Notes: generated by a model from the sequence alone, not told the origin. 64,000 nt of DNA from Mesorhizobium sp. (GCA_004963905.1 SUGL01000014.1:1-64000), one strand, 5' to 3'. Positions 28,954 through 37,229 are shown, numbered from the stretch's first letter. Made by a program: numbers and translations.

Positions 28954-29994
28954 CTACTCCTGGATCAGGTTGTTGAACTTCTCGGTCGCCTCGACAAGAT
29001 TGTCGCGCCAGAACTCGGGATCCTGAAGCACCTGCTTCTTGACGTTCTCGGGCGAGGAGTTGATGTCTTTGATGCGCTCCTGCGGGATCTTGCCGGTCTC
29101 GAAGGCCTTCTCGTTGGCCGGGCCATTGTCGACATAGAGCGGCAAATTGGCCTGGAGGTCGGGGCTGACGAACTTGGCCAGCGCCTTCATGGCGAGGTCC
29201 TTGTTCTTAGATCCCTTCGGGATGACCAGGCAGTCGGCGGTGAGCACACCCTGGTCGAAGGAGAAGGCGACCGGCGCGCCTTCCTTCTTCAAAGTGCCGG
29301 CGCGGCCGTTCCAGATGCTCGCCATATCGACTTCGCCGTCCTTGACGAGCTGCATGGCCTGCGCGCCGGAAGTCCACCAGGCGTCGATATGGCCCTTGAC
29401 CTTGTCGACGGATTGCAGCGCGCCGTCGATATCGACCGGATAGACCTTGTCGATCGGGGTGCCCTTGGCGAGCGCGGCAACGCTCAGCGTTTCGGTCGCC
29501 TGGCTGCCGGAGAGCGCGCGGCGGCCCGGGAATTTCTCGACGTCCCAGAAATCGGCCCAGGTCTTTGGTCCCTTGTCGCCGAAAACATCGGTCCGATAGA
29601 TCAGCACGACGGACGTATAGGAGACGCCGACCCAGTCGTCATGGACGAGTTTCGGGTTGATGCCGCTCTTGTCGATGAGGCTGTAGTCGAGCTTCTCGAA
29701 CAGGCCTTCCTTGGAACCGCGCGCGCATTCATCTGCGCCAAGCTCGGTGATGTCCCATTTGACCGCGTTGCCGGTTACCTGCAGGCGCACGTCGTCGAGG
29801 CCGTTGGTGGTGTCCTGCTTGATGGTGATGCCGAGCTCCTTGGCCGTCGGATCGAAGAAGGCCTTGGTCTGCGCTTCCTGGTAGGTGCCGCCCCATGAGG
29901 CGACGGTAATGGTGTCGGCGGCCGATGCCGGAACGGCAACCGAGGCCAGCAGCCCGGCTATCGCCAGGCCGTGAATGCAAAGTCTCTTCGTCAT
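28954..29994 (-). CDS. Periplasmic substrate-binding protein of POPT-class ABC importer
   Basis: This 346-residue PotD-like binding protein has a Sec signal peptide (HGLAIAGLLASVAVPASA, cleavage near residue 25) and begins its mature part DTITVASWGGTYQEAQTKAF. It is the first gene of the seven-gene operon. The ligand pocket cannot be read reliably; context suggests oxamate, oxalurate or an oxalyl/glutamyl amide rather than a polyamine. The ATG at 29994 starts the signal peptide; the upstream open frame runs into the divergent GntR gene and is a shadow. Confidence 0.92.
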   Translation of the reverse strand: MTKRLCIHGLAIAGLLASVAVPASAADTITVASWGGTYQEAQTKAFFDPTAKELGITIKQDTTNGLDDVRLQVTGNAVKWDITELGADECARGSKEGLFEKLDYSLIDKSGINPKLVHDDWVGVSYTSVVLIYRTDVFGDKGPKTWADFWDVEKFPGRRALSGSQATETLSVAALAKGTPIDKVYPVDIDGALQSVDKVKGHIDAWWTSGAQAMQLVKDGEVDMASIWNGRAGTLKKEGAPVAFSFDQGVLTADCLVIPKGSKNKDLAMKALAKFVSPDLQANLPLYVDNGPANEKAFETGKIPQERIKDINSSPENVKKQVLQDPEFWRDNLVEATEKFNNLIQE

Positions 29995-30044
29995 TTTCGC
30001 TTCTCCAACCGGTGTTCCCGTTATCATTGATTTGGTATGCGAAT

Positions 30045-30054
30045 TTGTATACAA
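30045..30054. promoter_or_regulatory. Palindrome TTGTATACAA, probable GntR operator
   Basis: A perfect 10-bp palindrome in AT-rich sequence, 51 bp upstream of the binding-protein start and 172 bp upstream of the divergent GntR gene. FCD-type GntR regulators commonly bind TTGTxTACAA-like sites. It is the only such palindrome I see in this gap. Confidence 0.6.
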
Positions 30055-30225
30055 TTTTGAGTGTAATTCGGCGGAAGCCGATGTCAACTCGGATGATCGC
30101 GTTTTTTGGCCATGGGAGAACCGGAGAGCATTTCGGTGCGACTGCTTCTCGAAACGGTCCTGTTTCAAGCAGGCGCTAAAAGGCACTAAACTGCGAATCC
30201 ATTGCAGACCGTTGGAGCGGGAAGT

Positions 30226-30927
30226 TTGGGCAAGGAACGGAAAAACACGCTGCGCGACTCGGTGTTCGAGAAGCTGAAGGCGATGATCATCACCGGCCAG
30301 ATCCCGCCGGGCGGCCGCGTGACGGAGGCCGACATGGCCGAACGCCTCAAGGTGAGCCGCACGCCGGTGCGCGAAGCCTTCAACCGGCTCGAGCGCGACG
30401 GGCTGGTGATCGGGCGTCCGCGCCAGGGCTACATCGTCGCCGAGTTCAACCTGACCATGTTCCGCGAGGCCTTCGACATCCGCGAGCTGCTCGACGGGCG
30501 CGCGACCGAGCTGGCGGCGGCCAACGCGACCGCCGCCGACAAGGCGAGGCTGCGTGAGATGCTTGCCGAATGCGAGCGGCTGGCGGCGATTCCCAACCGC
30601 AGCACCCGGGAGAAATTCGAGGAATTGCAGGTCGGCATCGACCTGCATCGGGTGATCGCCGAAATCAGCGGCAACGAGATGCTCTGCGGCATGCTCTGCG
30701 GCATCCTCGACAAGTGCCAGCAATATGTCTGGACCGAGCTTCTGTGGTTGGACGAATGGAAGCTCACCCGCGAGGAGCATACCGGCATCGTCGATGCGAT
30801 CTGCGCCGGCGACGTCGCTTTGGCCGGCGAGCGCGCCCGCGCCCATGTGCGCGGCTCGCGCGAGAACATCCTGCGCCTGCTGCAGGCCAAGTCCGACTAC
30901 CAGGGATTTTTCGCCAAGGCGTCGTGA
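30226..30927 (+). CDS. GntR-family regulator (FadR/FCD subfamily)
   Basis: This 233-residue regulator has an N-terminal winged helix (LRDSVFEKLKAMIITGQIPP, then LKVSRTPVREAFNRLERDGL). A helical FCD ligand domain follows (EAFDIRELLDGRATELA, DLHRVIAEISGNEM, DAICAGDVALAGERARAHV). No ATG or GTG is available ahead of the domain. TTG at 30226 has GGAG about 8 bp upstream and is preferred to the TTG at 30202. It is divergent from the importer/HpxW-like operon and almost certainly controls it through the palindrome at 30045. Confidence 0.88.
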   Translation: MGKERKNTLRDSVFEKLKAMIITGQIPPGGRVTEADMAERLKVSRTPVREAFNRLERDGLVIGRPRQGYIVAEFNLTMFREAFDIRELLDGRATELAAANATAADKARLREMLAECERLAAIPNRSTREKFEELQVGIDLHRVIAEISGNEMLCGMLCGILDKCQQYVWTELLWLDEWKLTREEHTGIVDAICAGDVALAGERARAHVRGSRENILRLLQAKSDYQGFFAKAS

Positions 30928-30945
30928 GCGAAGCTCTCTATCGCA

Positions 30946-32031
30946 TCAGCTCGCAAGCATCGGGCAGTTGGCGCCGCGGCGCAGGCTGACATGCGCCACG
31001 TCGCCGATGCTGAATTGAAAACCGTCGGCGCGGCGCGGAGCATCGATGACGATCGCAGTCCCCTGCCTCAGCTCGGCGTGCAGGCGCAGCGTGCGGCCGT
31101 GGAAGACGATGCCGCTGACCCTGGCCGGCGCGGTGCCTTCGGCGGCTTCGGTGGCCGCCAGCAGATCCTCCGGCCGCACGCCGATGGTGCGCGTATCGCC
31201 CGCGGCCGGCGTCTCGCCGGTGTCCGAGACCGCCTCCAGCGGCAGCTCGCCGGCAGCGAAGCGCAGGCGCTCGCCGTCGCGACCGACAAAGCGCGACTGA
31301 AGAAGATTCATCGTGCCGATGAAGGAGGCGACGAACTTCGTCGCGGGCCGGTCGTAAAGCGTTGCGGGCGGCGCGATCTGCTCGATACGGCCCTTGTTCA
31401 TGACGACGATGCGGTCGGAGATCGACAGCGCCTCGGTCTGGTCGTGAGTGACCATGACGAAAGTGGTGCCGAGCCGCGACTGCAGCCGCTTCAGCTCGAC
31501 CTGCATCTGCTCGCGCAGATGCGCGTCGAGCGCCGACAGCGGCTCGTCGAGCAAAAGCACGCGCGGCTCGCAGACGATGGCGCGGGCGAGCGCGACGCGC
31601 TGGCGCTGACCGCCGGAGAGTTCGGAGATGCGGGCGCCGAGCTTGTCGGCGAGCCCGACCATGTCGAGCGCCTGACCGACACGCTTGGCCTGCTCAGTGC
31701 CGGACAGTTTGCGCAGCGACAGGCCGAAGCCGACATTGGCGGCGACGTCCATATGCGGAAACAGGGCGTAGTCCTGAAAGACGGTGTTGACCGGACGGTC
31801 GAAGGGTCTCAGGCCGGTGATGTCACGGCCTTCGAGCAGGACGCTGCCGCTGGTCGGGTTCTCGAAGCCGGCGATGACGCGCAGGCTCGTGGTCTTGCCG
31901 CAGCCGGAGGGGCCGAGCAGGGTCAGAAACTCGCCCGCCGCAATGTCGAGATCGACGGCGTCGAGACCGACCACGCCGCCGGGAAAGACCTTCGAAACTT
32001 TCTGCAGTCGAACGAGCGCATCAGGCGCCAT
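30946..32031 (-). CDS. ABC transporter ATP-binding protein (PotA-type), second importer
   Basis: This 361-residue ATPase has Walker A GPSGCGKTT, Q-loop FQDYALFPHM, signature LSGGQRQRVALARA, Walker B VLLLDEPLSALD and H-loop VTHDQTE, with a C-terminal TOBE domain. It is the last gene of the second POPT-class importer operon. Unusually, it follows the regulator gene rather than sitting next to the permeases, and its start overlaps the regulator's stop by 11 bp. It ends tail to tail with the GntR gene 18 bp away. Confidence 0.93.
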   Translation of the reverse strand: MAPDALVRLQKVSKVFPGGVVGLDAVDLDIAAGEFLTLLGPSGCGKTTSLRVIAGFENPTSGSVLLEGRDITGLRPFDRPVNTVFQDYALFPHMDVAANVGFGLSLRKLSGTEQAKRVGQALDMVGLADKLGARISELSGGQRQRVALARAIVCEPRVLLLDEPLSALDAHLREQMQVELKRLQSRLGTTFVMVTHDQTEALSISDRIVVMNKGRIEQIAPPATLYDRPATKFVASFIGTMNLLQSRFVGRDGERLRFAAGELPLEAVSDTGETPAAGDTRTIGVRPEDLLAATEAAEGTAPARVSGIVFHGRTLRLHAELRQGTAIVIDAPRRADGFQFSIGDVAHVSLRRGANCPMLAS

Positions 32032-32629
32032 CGCGCACCTCGGACGGCTTGGTGGTGTTGACCCAGAGGATCTGGCAGCGCTCGGCGCCGGGATTGCGGA
32101 AGGCGTGCAGCAGCGTGCTCTTGAAGGCGAAGCTGTCGCCGGCTTTGAGCAGATAAGTCGTCGCGTCGACCACCAGCTCGACCTCGCCCGAGAGCACGAA
32201 GCCGAATTCATGGCCGGCATGAGCGTAGGCTTCCGCGGTGCCGCCGCCGGCCTCGACCGTCACCAGCATGCCGGTGAGCGTCGCGGCGGGCGGCGACAGA
32301 AGCGCCTTGGCGATGCCTTCGGATTTCACCGGGATCGAGCGCCGCTTGTCGGCCCGCACGCAGTAGAGGTCGTTGACCGCTTCGTTACCGTCGGCGATCA
32401 GCGCCGAAGGCTCGATGTCGAGCGCTGCGGCGAGCGGCCAGATCACCTTGACGCGCAGCGAGGACATGCCGCGCTCGATCTGGCTGAGCGCGCCGATTGA
32501 GATGCCGGCCTTGGCGGCAAGCTCGGCCAGCGACAGCTTGCGCTCGAGCCTCAGCGCCCGCACGCGCCGGCCGACGCGGACGTCGGCATCGTCTTTCGGC
32601 CTTTCGGCGGCTTCGTCAAATACATCCAT
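32021..32629 (-). CDS. XRE-cupin transcriptional regulator (PuuR-like)
   Basis: This 202-residue protein has an N-terminal lambda-repressor-like HTH (VRALRLERKLSLAELAAKAG, then ISIGALSQIERG) and a C-terminal cupin sensor domain (HAGHEFGFVLSGEVELVV, KAGDSFAFKSTLLHAFRN). This is the architecture of PuuR, the repressor of putrescine utilisation. With a PuuB-like oxidase and a polyamine-class importer in the same operon, a polyamine or amine ligand is likely. I chose the ATG at 32629, preceded by GAGGA; the longer frame runs through a repeat. Probable sites are at 35696 and 37082. Confidence 0.9.
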   Translation of the reverse strand: MDVFDEAAERPKDDADVRVGRRVRALRLERKLSLAELAAKAGISIGALSQIERGMSSLRVKVIWPLAAALDIEPSALIADGNEAVNDLYCVRADKRRSIPVKSEGIAKALLSPPAATLTGMLVTVEAGGGTAEAYAHAGHEFGFVLSGEVELVVDATTYLLKAGDSFAFKSTLLHAFRNPGAERCQILWVNTTKPSEVRDGA

Positions 32630-32678
32630 GCAATGGTCCTCGTCATCTTTCCCCGGCGCGGCGCAGCGCCGCCAGGCT

Positions 32679-32826
32679 CCCCCTTCTCCCCTTGTGGGAG
32701 AAGGTGTCGCCGAAGGCGACGGATGAGGGGGTGTTCCAGCTTGGCAAGGACGGCGATCCGTCCAACACCCCTCATCCGTCTCGGCGCTGCGCGCCGATCC
32801 ACCTTCTCCCACAAGGGGAGAAGGTA
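32679..32826. repeat. Inverted pair of family B palindromic repeats
   Basis: Units at 32679-32732 and 32767-32826 face each other. Each has a CCTTCTCCC/GGGAGAAGG hairpin around CTTGTG or ACAAGG; the left has TCGCCGAAGGCGA and both have a GGATGAGGG/CCCTCATCC segment. They lie inside the operon between the binding-protein and regulator genes and could attenuate or process the message. Confidence 0.72.
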
Positions 32827-32833
32827 AGAGCGC

Positions 32834-33904
32834 TCAACCCCCAGCCTTCACCTTCTCGAACATCTTCGCCACATCGTCATTCTGCTTCATCGGTCCGGTG
32901 AAGATGGTGCTCTTCAGCATCACGTCCGGGTCTGCCGGCAGCTGCAGCTTGTCCAGCTCTTCCTTCGATACGCCGGCAAAAGCGGTCGAGAGCGAGCTGC
33001 CATAGCCATAGGACTGGATAAGATATTTGCCGGAGTCGGCGTCGAGCCGGCTGTTGATGAAGTCATAGGCGAGATCGACGTTCTTGGCGTCCTTCAGCAT
33101 GACGAAGCCGCAGGCCCAGGTGAGCATGCCTTCCTTCGGCTTCATGAACTCGACCGGAACGCCCTGCTTCTTGAGCGATGTGGCCGACGCGTTCCAGGTC
33201 ATGGCGGCGACCAGCTGGCCGCTGGCCAACGCCTGCTCGACCGAGGTCATGTCGGTGGTGTAGCTGGACAGCAGCGGCCGCTGCTCGCGCAGTTTTGCCG
33301 CAACCTTGTCCATCTGCTCCGGGGTCATGTCGAAGGGGTTCACGCCCGCCAGCAATGCGGCGACGATCGGCGTGTCGTGCACGGCGTCGATGGTCGCCAT
33401 GCGGCCGGCATATTGCTTGTCCCACAGCAGGTTCCAGCTTGCCTCGGGGTTCTTCACCAGATCGGTGCGGTAGAGGATCGAGGTGTTGCCCCAGTCCCAC
33501 GGCACCATCCAGACCTTGCCGTCGCCGGCCTGCAGGTCCGGCAGGTTCTTGAACACCGGGAAGATCGAATCCCAATTCTTGATGCGCTTAGTGTCGATCG
33601 GCTGCAGCAGGCCTTCTTTGTTCCAGCGCGCCACCTTGTCGTAGCAGGGATGCGCGATATCGGGACGGAAGCCGGCCTTGACCTTGGTGAAGGCGTCGTC
33701 GTCGTCGCCGAAGATCGTCGCCTCGACGCCGTCCGGATGCGCGGCGAGGAAGCTCTTGTTGAAGTCGGGCAGCTCGTAGCCCGACCAGGTGAAATATTGC
33801 AGCTTGTCGGCGGCCAGAGCGACCGTCGACGACAAGGCCAAGGCCAATGCGGCAAGGCCTGCCCGGGCCTTGTGTCCGGTGATCGATTTCAGCTGGAATG
33901 TCAT
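32834..33904 (-). CDS. Periplasmic substrate-binding protein (PotD/PotF-like)
   Basis: This 356-residue secreted binding protein has a Sec signal (GLAALALALSSTVALAA, cleavage near residue 32). The mature start DKLQYFTWSGYELPDF contains the Trp-Ser-Gly-Tyr strand typical of PotD/PotF. WDWGNTSILYRTDLV and MTWNASATSLKKQGVP are conserved pocket segments. A polyamine or a gamma-glutamyl-amine ligand fits the oxidase in the same operon. It follows its permease genes after 27 bp. Confidence 0.93.
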   Translation of the reverse strand: MTFQLKSITGHKARAGLAALALALSSTVALAADKLQYFTWSGYELPDFNKSFLAAHPDGVEATIFGDDDDAFTKVKAGFRPDIAHPCYDKVARWNKEGLLQPIDTKRIKNWDSIFPVFKNLPDLQAGDGKVWMVPWDWGNTSILYRTDLVKNPEASWNLLWDKQYAGRMATIDAVHDTPIVAALLAGVNPFDMTPEQMDKVAAKLREQRPLLSSYTTDMTSVEQALASGQLVAAMTWNASATSLKKQGVPVEFMKPKEGMLTWACGFVMLKDAKNVDLAYDFINSRLDADSGKYLIQSYGYGSSLSTAFAGVSKEELDKLQLPADPDVMLKSTIFTGPMKQNDDVAKMFEKVKAGG

Positions 33905-33931
33905 TTTCGTTCTCCTCTTCTTTGTTGTGGT

Positions 33932-34759
33932 TCAGGCTGCATTAGCTGCGCGGCGGGCCGTCCCAAGGCCGCGATGGCGCAGGATTTCGGCGAGAGCGGC
34001 GATGACGAAGGACACGGCGAGGATCACTGTTCCTAGCGCCATCACGGTCGGCAGCGAGCGCGGGAAGCGCAGCTGGCTCCAGATGTAGAGCGGCAGCGTC
34101 GGCTCGGTGCCGGCGAGGAAGAAGACGACGATGAACTCGTCGAACGAAGTCAGGAAGGCGAGCATGAAGGCCGACAGCACCGCCGGCGCACTCAGCGGCA
34201 GCATGACGCGCCGGAACGTCGTCCAATCGGAAGCGCCAAGGTCGAGTGCCGCTTCGCGGATGGTTTTCGGGATGGCGGCGAAGCGGCTGCGCATCACCAC
34301 CACCGTCGTCGGCAGCGCGACCAGGACATGGCCGAGCACGATCGCGACGCGCGAGGGGCCGAGGCCGATGAGGTTGACCAGGATCAACAGCGAAATGCCG
34401 ACGATGACGCCGGGGATCAAGATCGGCAGCCGTGCGACGGCGCTGATCGTGGCGGCAAGCGGCGAACGGCCATAGAGGTCCATGTAGGACACGGTGATGC
34501 CGCAGAGCGTCGCGCCGGAAGCGGCGACGACGCCGATGACGAGGCTGTTGGCCAAAGCGCCGGAGAGCGCCGGATTGCCGTAGAGCGTCTCGTACCAGCC
34601 GAGCGTGAAGCCCTGCAACGGAAACGCGGCCTGGATGGAATCGTTGAAGGAAAATAGCGGGATCAAAAGGATCGGCAGATAGAGGAAGACCAGATAGGCG
34701 AGCACATAGAGGCCGAGCCAGCGGCCGCCTGCATTTGCCTCTTTGCGCGGCGCGTTCAT
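33932..34759 (-). CDS. ABC transporter permease (PotC-type), second importer
   Basis: This 275-residue permease has about six membrane segments and an EAA-like loop (TIREAALDLGASDWTTFRRV, then MLPLSAPAV). It starts at 34759, overlapping the stop of the PotB-type permease by ATGA. An open frame reaching 34810 lies inside that gene. It is followed by the binding-protein gene, an order common for POPT importers. Confidence 0.92.
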   Translation of the reverse strand: MNAPRKEANAGGRWLGLYVLAYLVFLYLPILLIPLFSFNDSIQAAFPLQGFTLGWYETLYGNPALSGALANSLVIGVVAASGATLCGITVSYMDLYGRSPLAATISAVARLPILIPGVIVGISLLILVNLIGLGPSRVAIVLGHVLVALPTTVVVMRSRFAAIPKTIREAALDLGASDWTTFRRVMLPLSAPAVLSAFMLAFLTSFDEFIVVFFLAGTEPTLPLYIWSQLRFPRSLPTVMALGTVILAVSFVIAALAEILRHRGLGTARRAANAA

Positions 34760-35643
34760 GTGCGGCTGCCAAATCTGCGGTCGGCGCCGCGCGCGAGAAG
34801 AACCACGCACAGGATCACCAGCATGACGCAGACCGAGAGCGCGGCGCCGAACGGCCAGTCATTGGCCTTGCCGAATTGCGACTGGATCAGCGTACCGATC
34901 ATGGTGCTGGCCGGGCCGCCGACCATGGCCGGCGTGACATAGTCGCCGACGGTCGGCACGAAGACGACAAGCGCTGCAGCCAGCACGCCCGGCATCGAAT
35001 TGGGCAGCACGACGCGGCGGAACGATGTGAACGGCCTGGCGCCGAGATCGGAGGCGGCTTCGAGCAGCGATTTCGGGATGGTGTCCAGCGCCACATAGAT
35101 CGGCAGGATGGCGAAGGGCGCGTAGGCGTGGGCGAGTGTGACGACCACCGCGGCCGGCGTGTTGAGGAAAGCGAGCGTCGGCTCCGACCAGAGGCCGCTT
35201 TCGATGAAAGCCGAATTCAGCACGCCGTTGTAGGCGAGCACGATCTTCCAGGCGAAAACGCGCAAGAGGTAGCTGGTCCAGAACGGCAGCGTCACCAGGA
35301 AGAGCAGCAGGTTGCGCCGCCGCCCGGCATGGAAGGCGAGATAGTAGGCGACCGGATATGCGGTGACGACGGTTGCCAGCGTCACCAGGCCGGCAATGAC
35401 CAGCGAGCGCAGCGTCACCGTCCAGTAGAGCGGATCGGTGGCGACGGTAACGAAGTTTTCTGCCGTCAAGCCGGCGCCGAGCAGCGAGCCGTCATTGCCC
35501 CTGAAGGCGAGGAAGAGCACCAGGCCGAGCGCGAACAGGATGAGGAAGAAGGTGACAAGCCCGCCCGGCAGCAGCATGGCAAAGCGGAAGACCGGCGAGA
35601 TGCGGGTTTCCGGCGATGACCGCGCTGCAACGATGGTCGACAT
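34756..35643 (-). CDS. ABC transporter permease (PotB-type), second importer
   Basis: This 295-residue permease begins with a short cytoplasmic tail and a long first membrane segment (LLPGGLVTFFLILFALGLVL). The EAA loop reads SLLEAASDLGARPFTSFRRV followed by VLPNSMPG. It is the first importer gene downstream of the 35696 inverted repeat, which lies 53-68 bp ahead of its start, so an own promoter is likely in addition to read-through from the oxidase gene. Confidence 0.92.
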   Translation of the reverse strand: MSTIVAARSSPETRISPVFRFAMLLPGGLVTFFLILFALGLVLFLAFRGNDGSLLGAGLTAENFVTVATDPLYWTVTLRSLVIAGLVTLATVVTAYPVAYYLAFHAGRRRNLLLFLVTLPFWTSYLLRVFAWKIVLAYNGVLNSAFIESGLWSEPTLAFLNTPAAVVVTLAHAYAPFAILPIYVALDTIPKSLLEAASDLGARPFTSFRRVVLPNSMPGVLAAALVVFVPTVGDYVTPAMVGGPASTMIGTLIQSQFGKANDWPFGAALSVCVMLVILCVVLLARGADRRFGSRT

Positions 35644-35695
35644 CCGACTGCCTATTGGGGGCTGCCCATCGGTTTTTTGAAATCGACTAATGCTT

Positions 35696-35711
35696 TTTCA
35701 TATTCATGAAA
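35696..35711. promoter_or_regulatory. Inverted repeat TTTCATATTCATGAAA, candidate XRE-cupin operator
   Basis: Perfect 6-bp arms with a 4-bp centre, in AT-rich sequence between the oxidase stop and the permease start. The pattern TTTCA-N6-TGAAA recurs at 37082-37097 ahead of the oxidase gene of the same cluster, which argues for a shared regulator. Confidence 0.55.
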
Positions 35712-35751
35712 CTGTCAAGCGGAATCGCTTGTGCACTGCACGCGTTCGGCG

Positions 35752-37044
35752 TCAGCGCTCGAATGCATCGAGCATCCGGTACCAGGCGATGGTGGCGGCA
35801 ACGCCGACCTGGCGGAAGGCGTGGAACGGGATCGGCCGGATCGGCGACAGCGGGAAAGGCAATTGCCTGGCGTCGCCGCTCGCCAGATAACCCGCCATGC
35901 GTTTTCCCAGCGCGCTCATCAGGCCGACGCCCCTGCCCTGGCAGCCGACCACGGCGAGCAGGCCCTTTTCCGGTTCATGCAGATGCGGCAGGTGATCAGG
36001 CGTCATCGCCACGCGGCCGAACCAGCGTTTTTCGATCGCGATGCCGGCGAGCGCGGGATAGAGGCGAATGAGCGCGCGTTCGAGATGCACCCAGTCCGAG
36101 GCGCTGGAAGGCAGCGCCATGCGGCCGCGTCCGCCGAGCACCAGGCGACCATCCGCGGTCTTGCGGTAATAGACGAGGATGCGGCGGGAATCGGAAACGG
36201 CTTGCCCGCCCAGCAAGACGCTAGCCGCGAGCTCGGCCGGCAGCGGCGCCGTGGCGATCTGGAAGGAATGCAGCGGCACGATCGTCCGGGCGAGGCCGGG
36301 CAGCAGGCCATCCGTATAGGCGTTGGTGGCAAGCACGACCGACTTGGCGCGCAGCTCAGCTCCGCCTTGCGTTGAAGCTCGCCAGAAGCCTGCCTCCTTG
36401 CTGAGCCTCACCACTTTCTGCTGTTCGGCGATCTTCGCGCCGGAGCCTGCCGTCACGCGCGCCAGTTCCAGCGTGTAGGACAGCGGATCGATGATGCCGG
36501 CGCGGCGGTCGAGCCAGCCGCCGAGATAGCCCTTGGCGCCGGTCATCGCCGCGATCTCCGCTTGGTCAAGCAGTTTCACGTCGGCGCCGCGCGCTCGCCA
36601 TTGCCGGTCGCGGTTAGCGGCCGCCTTCAACGCGGTCTCGGTATGCGCGGCCTGGATCCAGCCATTGCGGGTGAACGGCACCGCGAGCTTCTCGTCGCGG
36701 ATCAGATCGAACACGGCATCGGCCGTCGAGGCGGCGAAGTCGACCAGGGCCTCGCCGCGCTCCCTGCCGAAATGCTCGATCAGCCATTCGGGATCGTATT
36801 TGAGGCCGGGGATGACCTGGCCGCCATTGAGGCCCGAAGCGCCCTCACCGATCACGCCGGCATCCAGCACCTGGACCGAGAGACCGGCGCGGGCCGCGTG
36901 CAAGGCGCTAGACAAGCCCATGATGCCGCCGCCGACGATGATCGCGTCGAGCGTGCCGCCGTCCGACAGCTCGGACTGAAATGCCGGAGCCGTCTCGGGC
37001 TTCTGCCAGATCGGATCGGAAAAAGCTGCGGGCACGTGGTTCAC
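35752..37044 (-). CDS. FAD-dependent amine oxidase, gamma-glutamylputrescine oxidase (PuuB)-like
   Basis: This 430-residue protein is a DAO-family flavoenzyme. The FAD site is AIIVGGGIMGLSSALHAARA (about residues 34-53), with GASGLNGGQVIPGLKYDPEW and a C-terminal GCQGRGVGLMSALGKRMA that closes over the flavin. The N-terminal arrangement and the 'SGxNGGQV' block match PuuB/OrdL. It would oxidise a primary or gamma-glutamylated amine to an aldehyde, ammonia and peroxide. It leads the second importer cluster with its own operator-like repeat upstream. No PuuA, PuuC or PuuD gene is adjacent. Confidence 0.9.
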   Translation of the reverse strand: MNHVPAAFSDPIWQKPETAPAFQSELSDGGTLDAIIVGGGIMGLSSALHAARAGLSVQVLDAGVIGEGASGLNGGQVIPGLKYDPEWLIEHFGRERGEALVDFAASTADAVFDLIRDEKLAVPFTRNGWIQAAHTETALKAAANRDRQWRARGADVKLLDQAEIAAMTGAKGYLGGWLDRRAGIIDPLSYTLELARVTAGSGAKIAEQQKVVRLSKEAGFWRASTQGGAELRAKSVVLATNAYTDGLLPGLARTIVPLHSFQIATAPLPAELAASVLLGGQAVSDSRRILVYYRKTADGRLVLGGRGRMALPSSASDWVHLERALIRLYPALAGIAIEKRWFGRVAMTPDHLPHLHEPEKGLLAVVGCQGRGVGLMSALGKRMAGYLASGDARQLPFPLSPIRPIPFHAFRQVGVAATIAWYRMLDAFER

Positions 37045-37081
37045 CTGAAGCGTTGAAGCGTCGTGAAAATCCTATTGCCGA

Positions 37082-37097
37082 TTTCACAAACTTGAAA
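37082..37097. promoter_or_regulatory. Inverted repeat TTTCACAAACTTGAAA, candidate XRE-cupin operator
   Basis: TTTCA and TGAAA arms separated by 6 bp, located 38-53 bp upstream of the PuuB-like start. It has the same arms and spacing as the repeat at 35696. A second TGAAAA/TTTCAC arm pair surrounds it at 37063-37087. Confidence 0.55.
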
Positions 37098-37229
37098 GAG
37101 CGGTCGATGGGCCAGTCCGGGCTTGGCTATGTGACAGCAGGCCGATGGCCCATAAGCTGGCCATCGACGGGATAGACCTTTGCGTTAAATCCGGGGAAAG
37201 TGCCGCGCGCCAATCGAGAGGATAAAACC

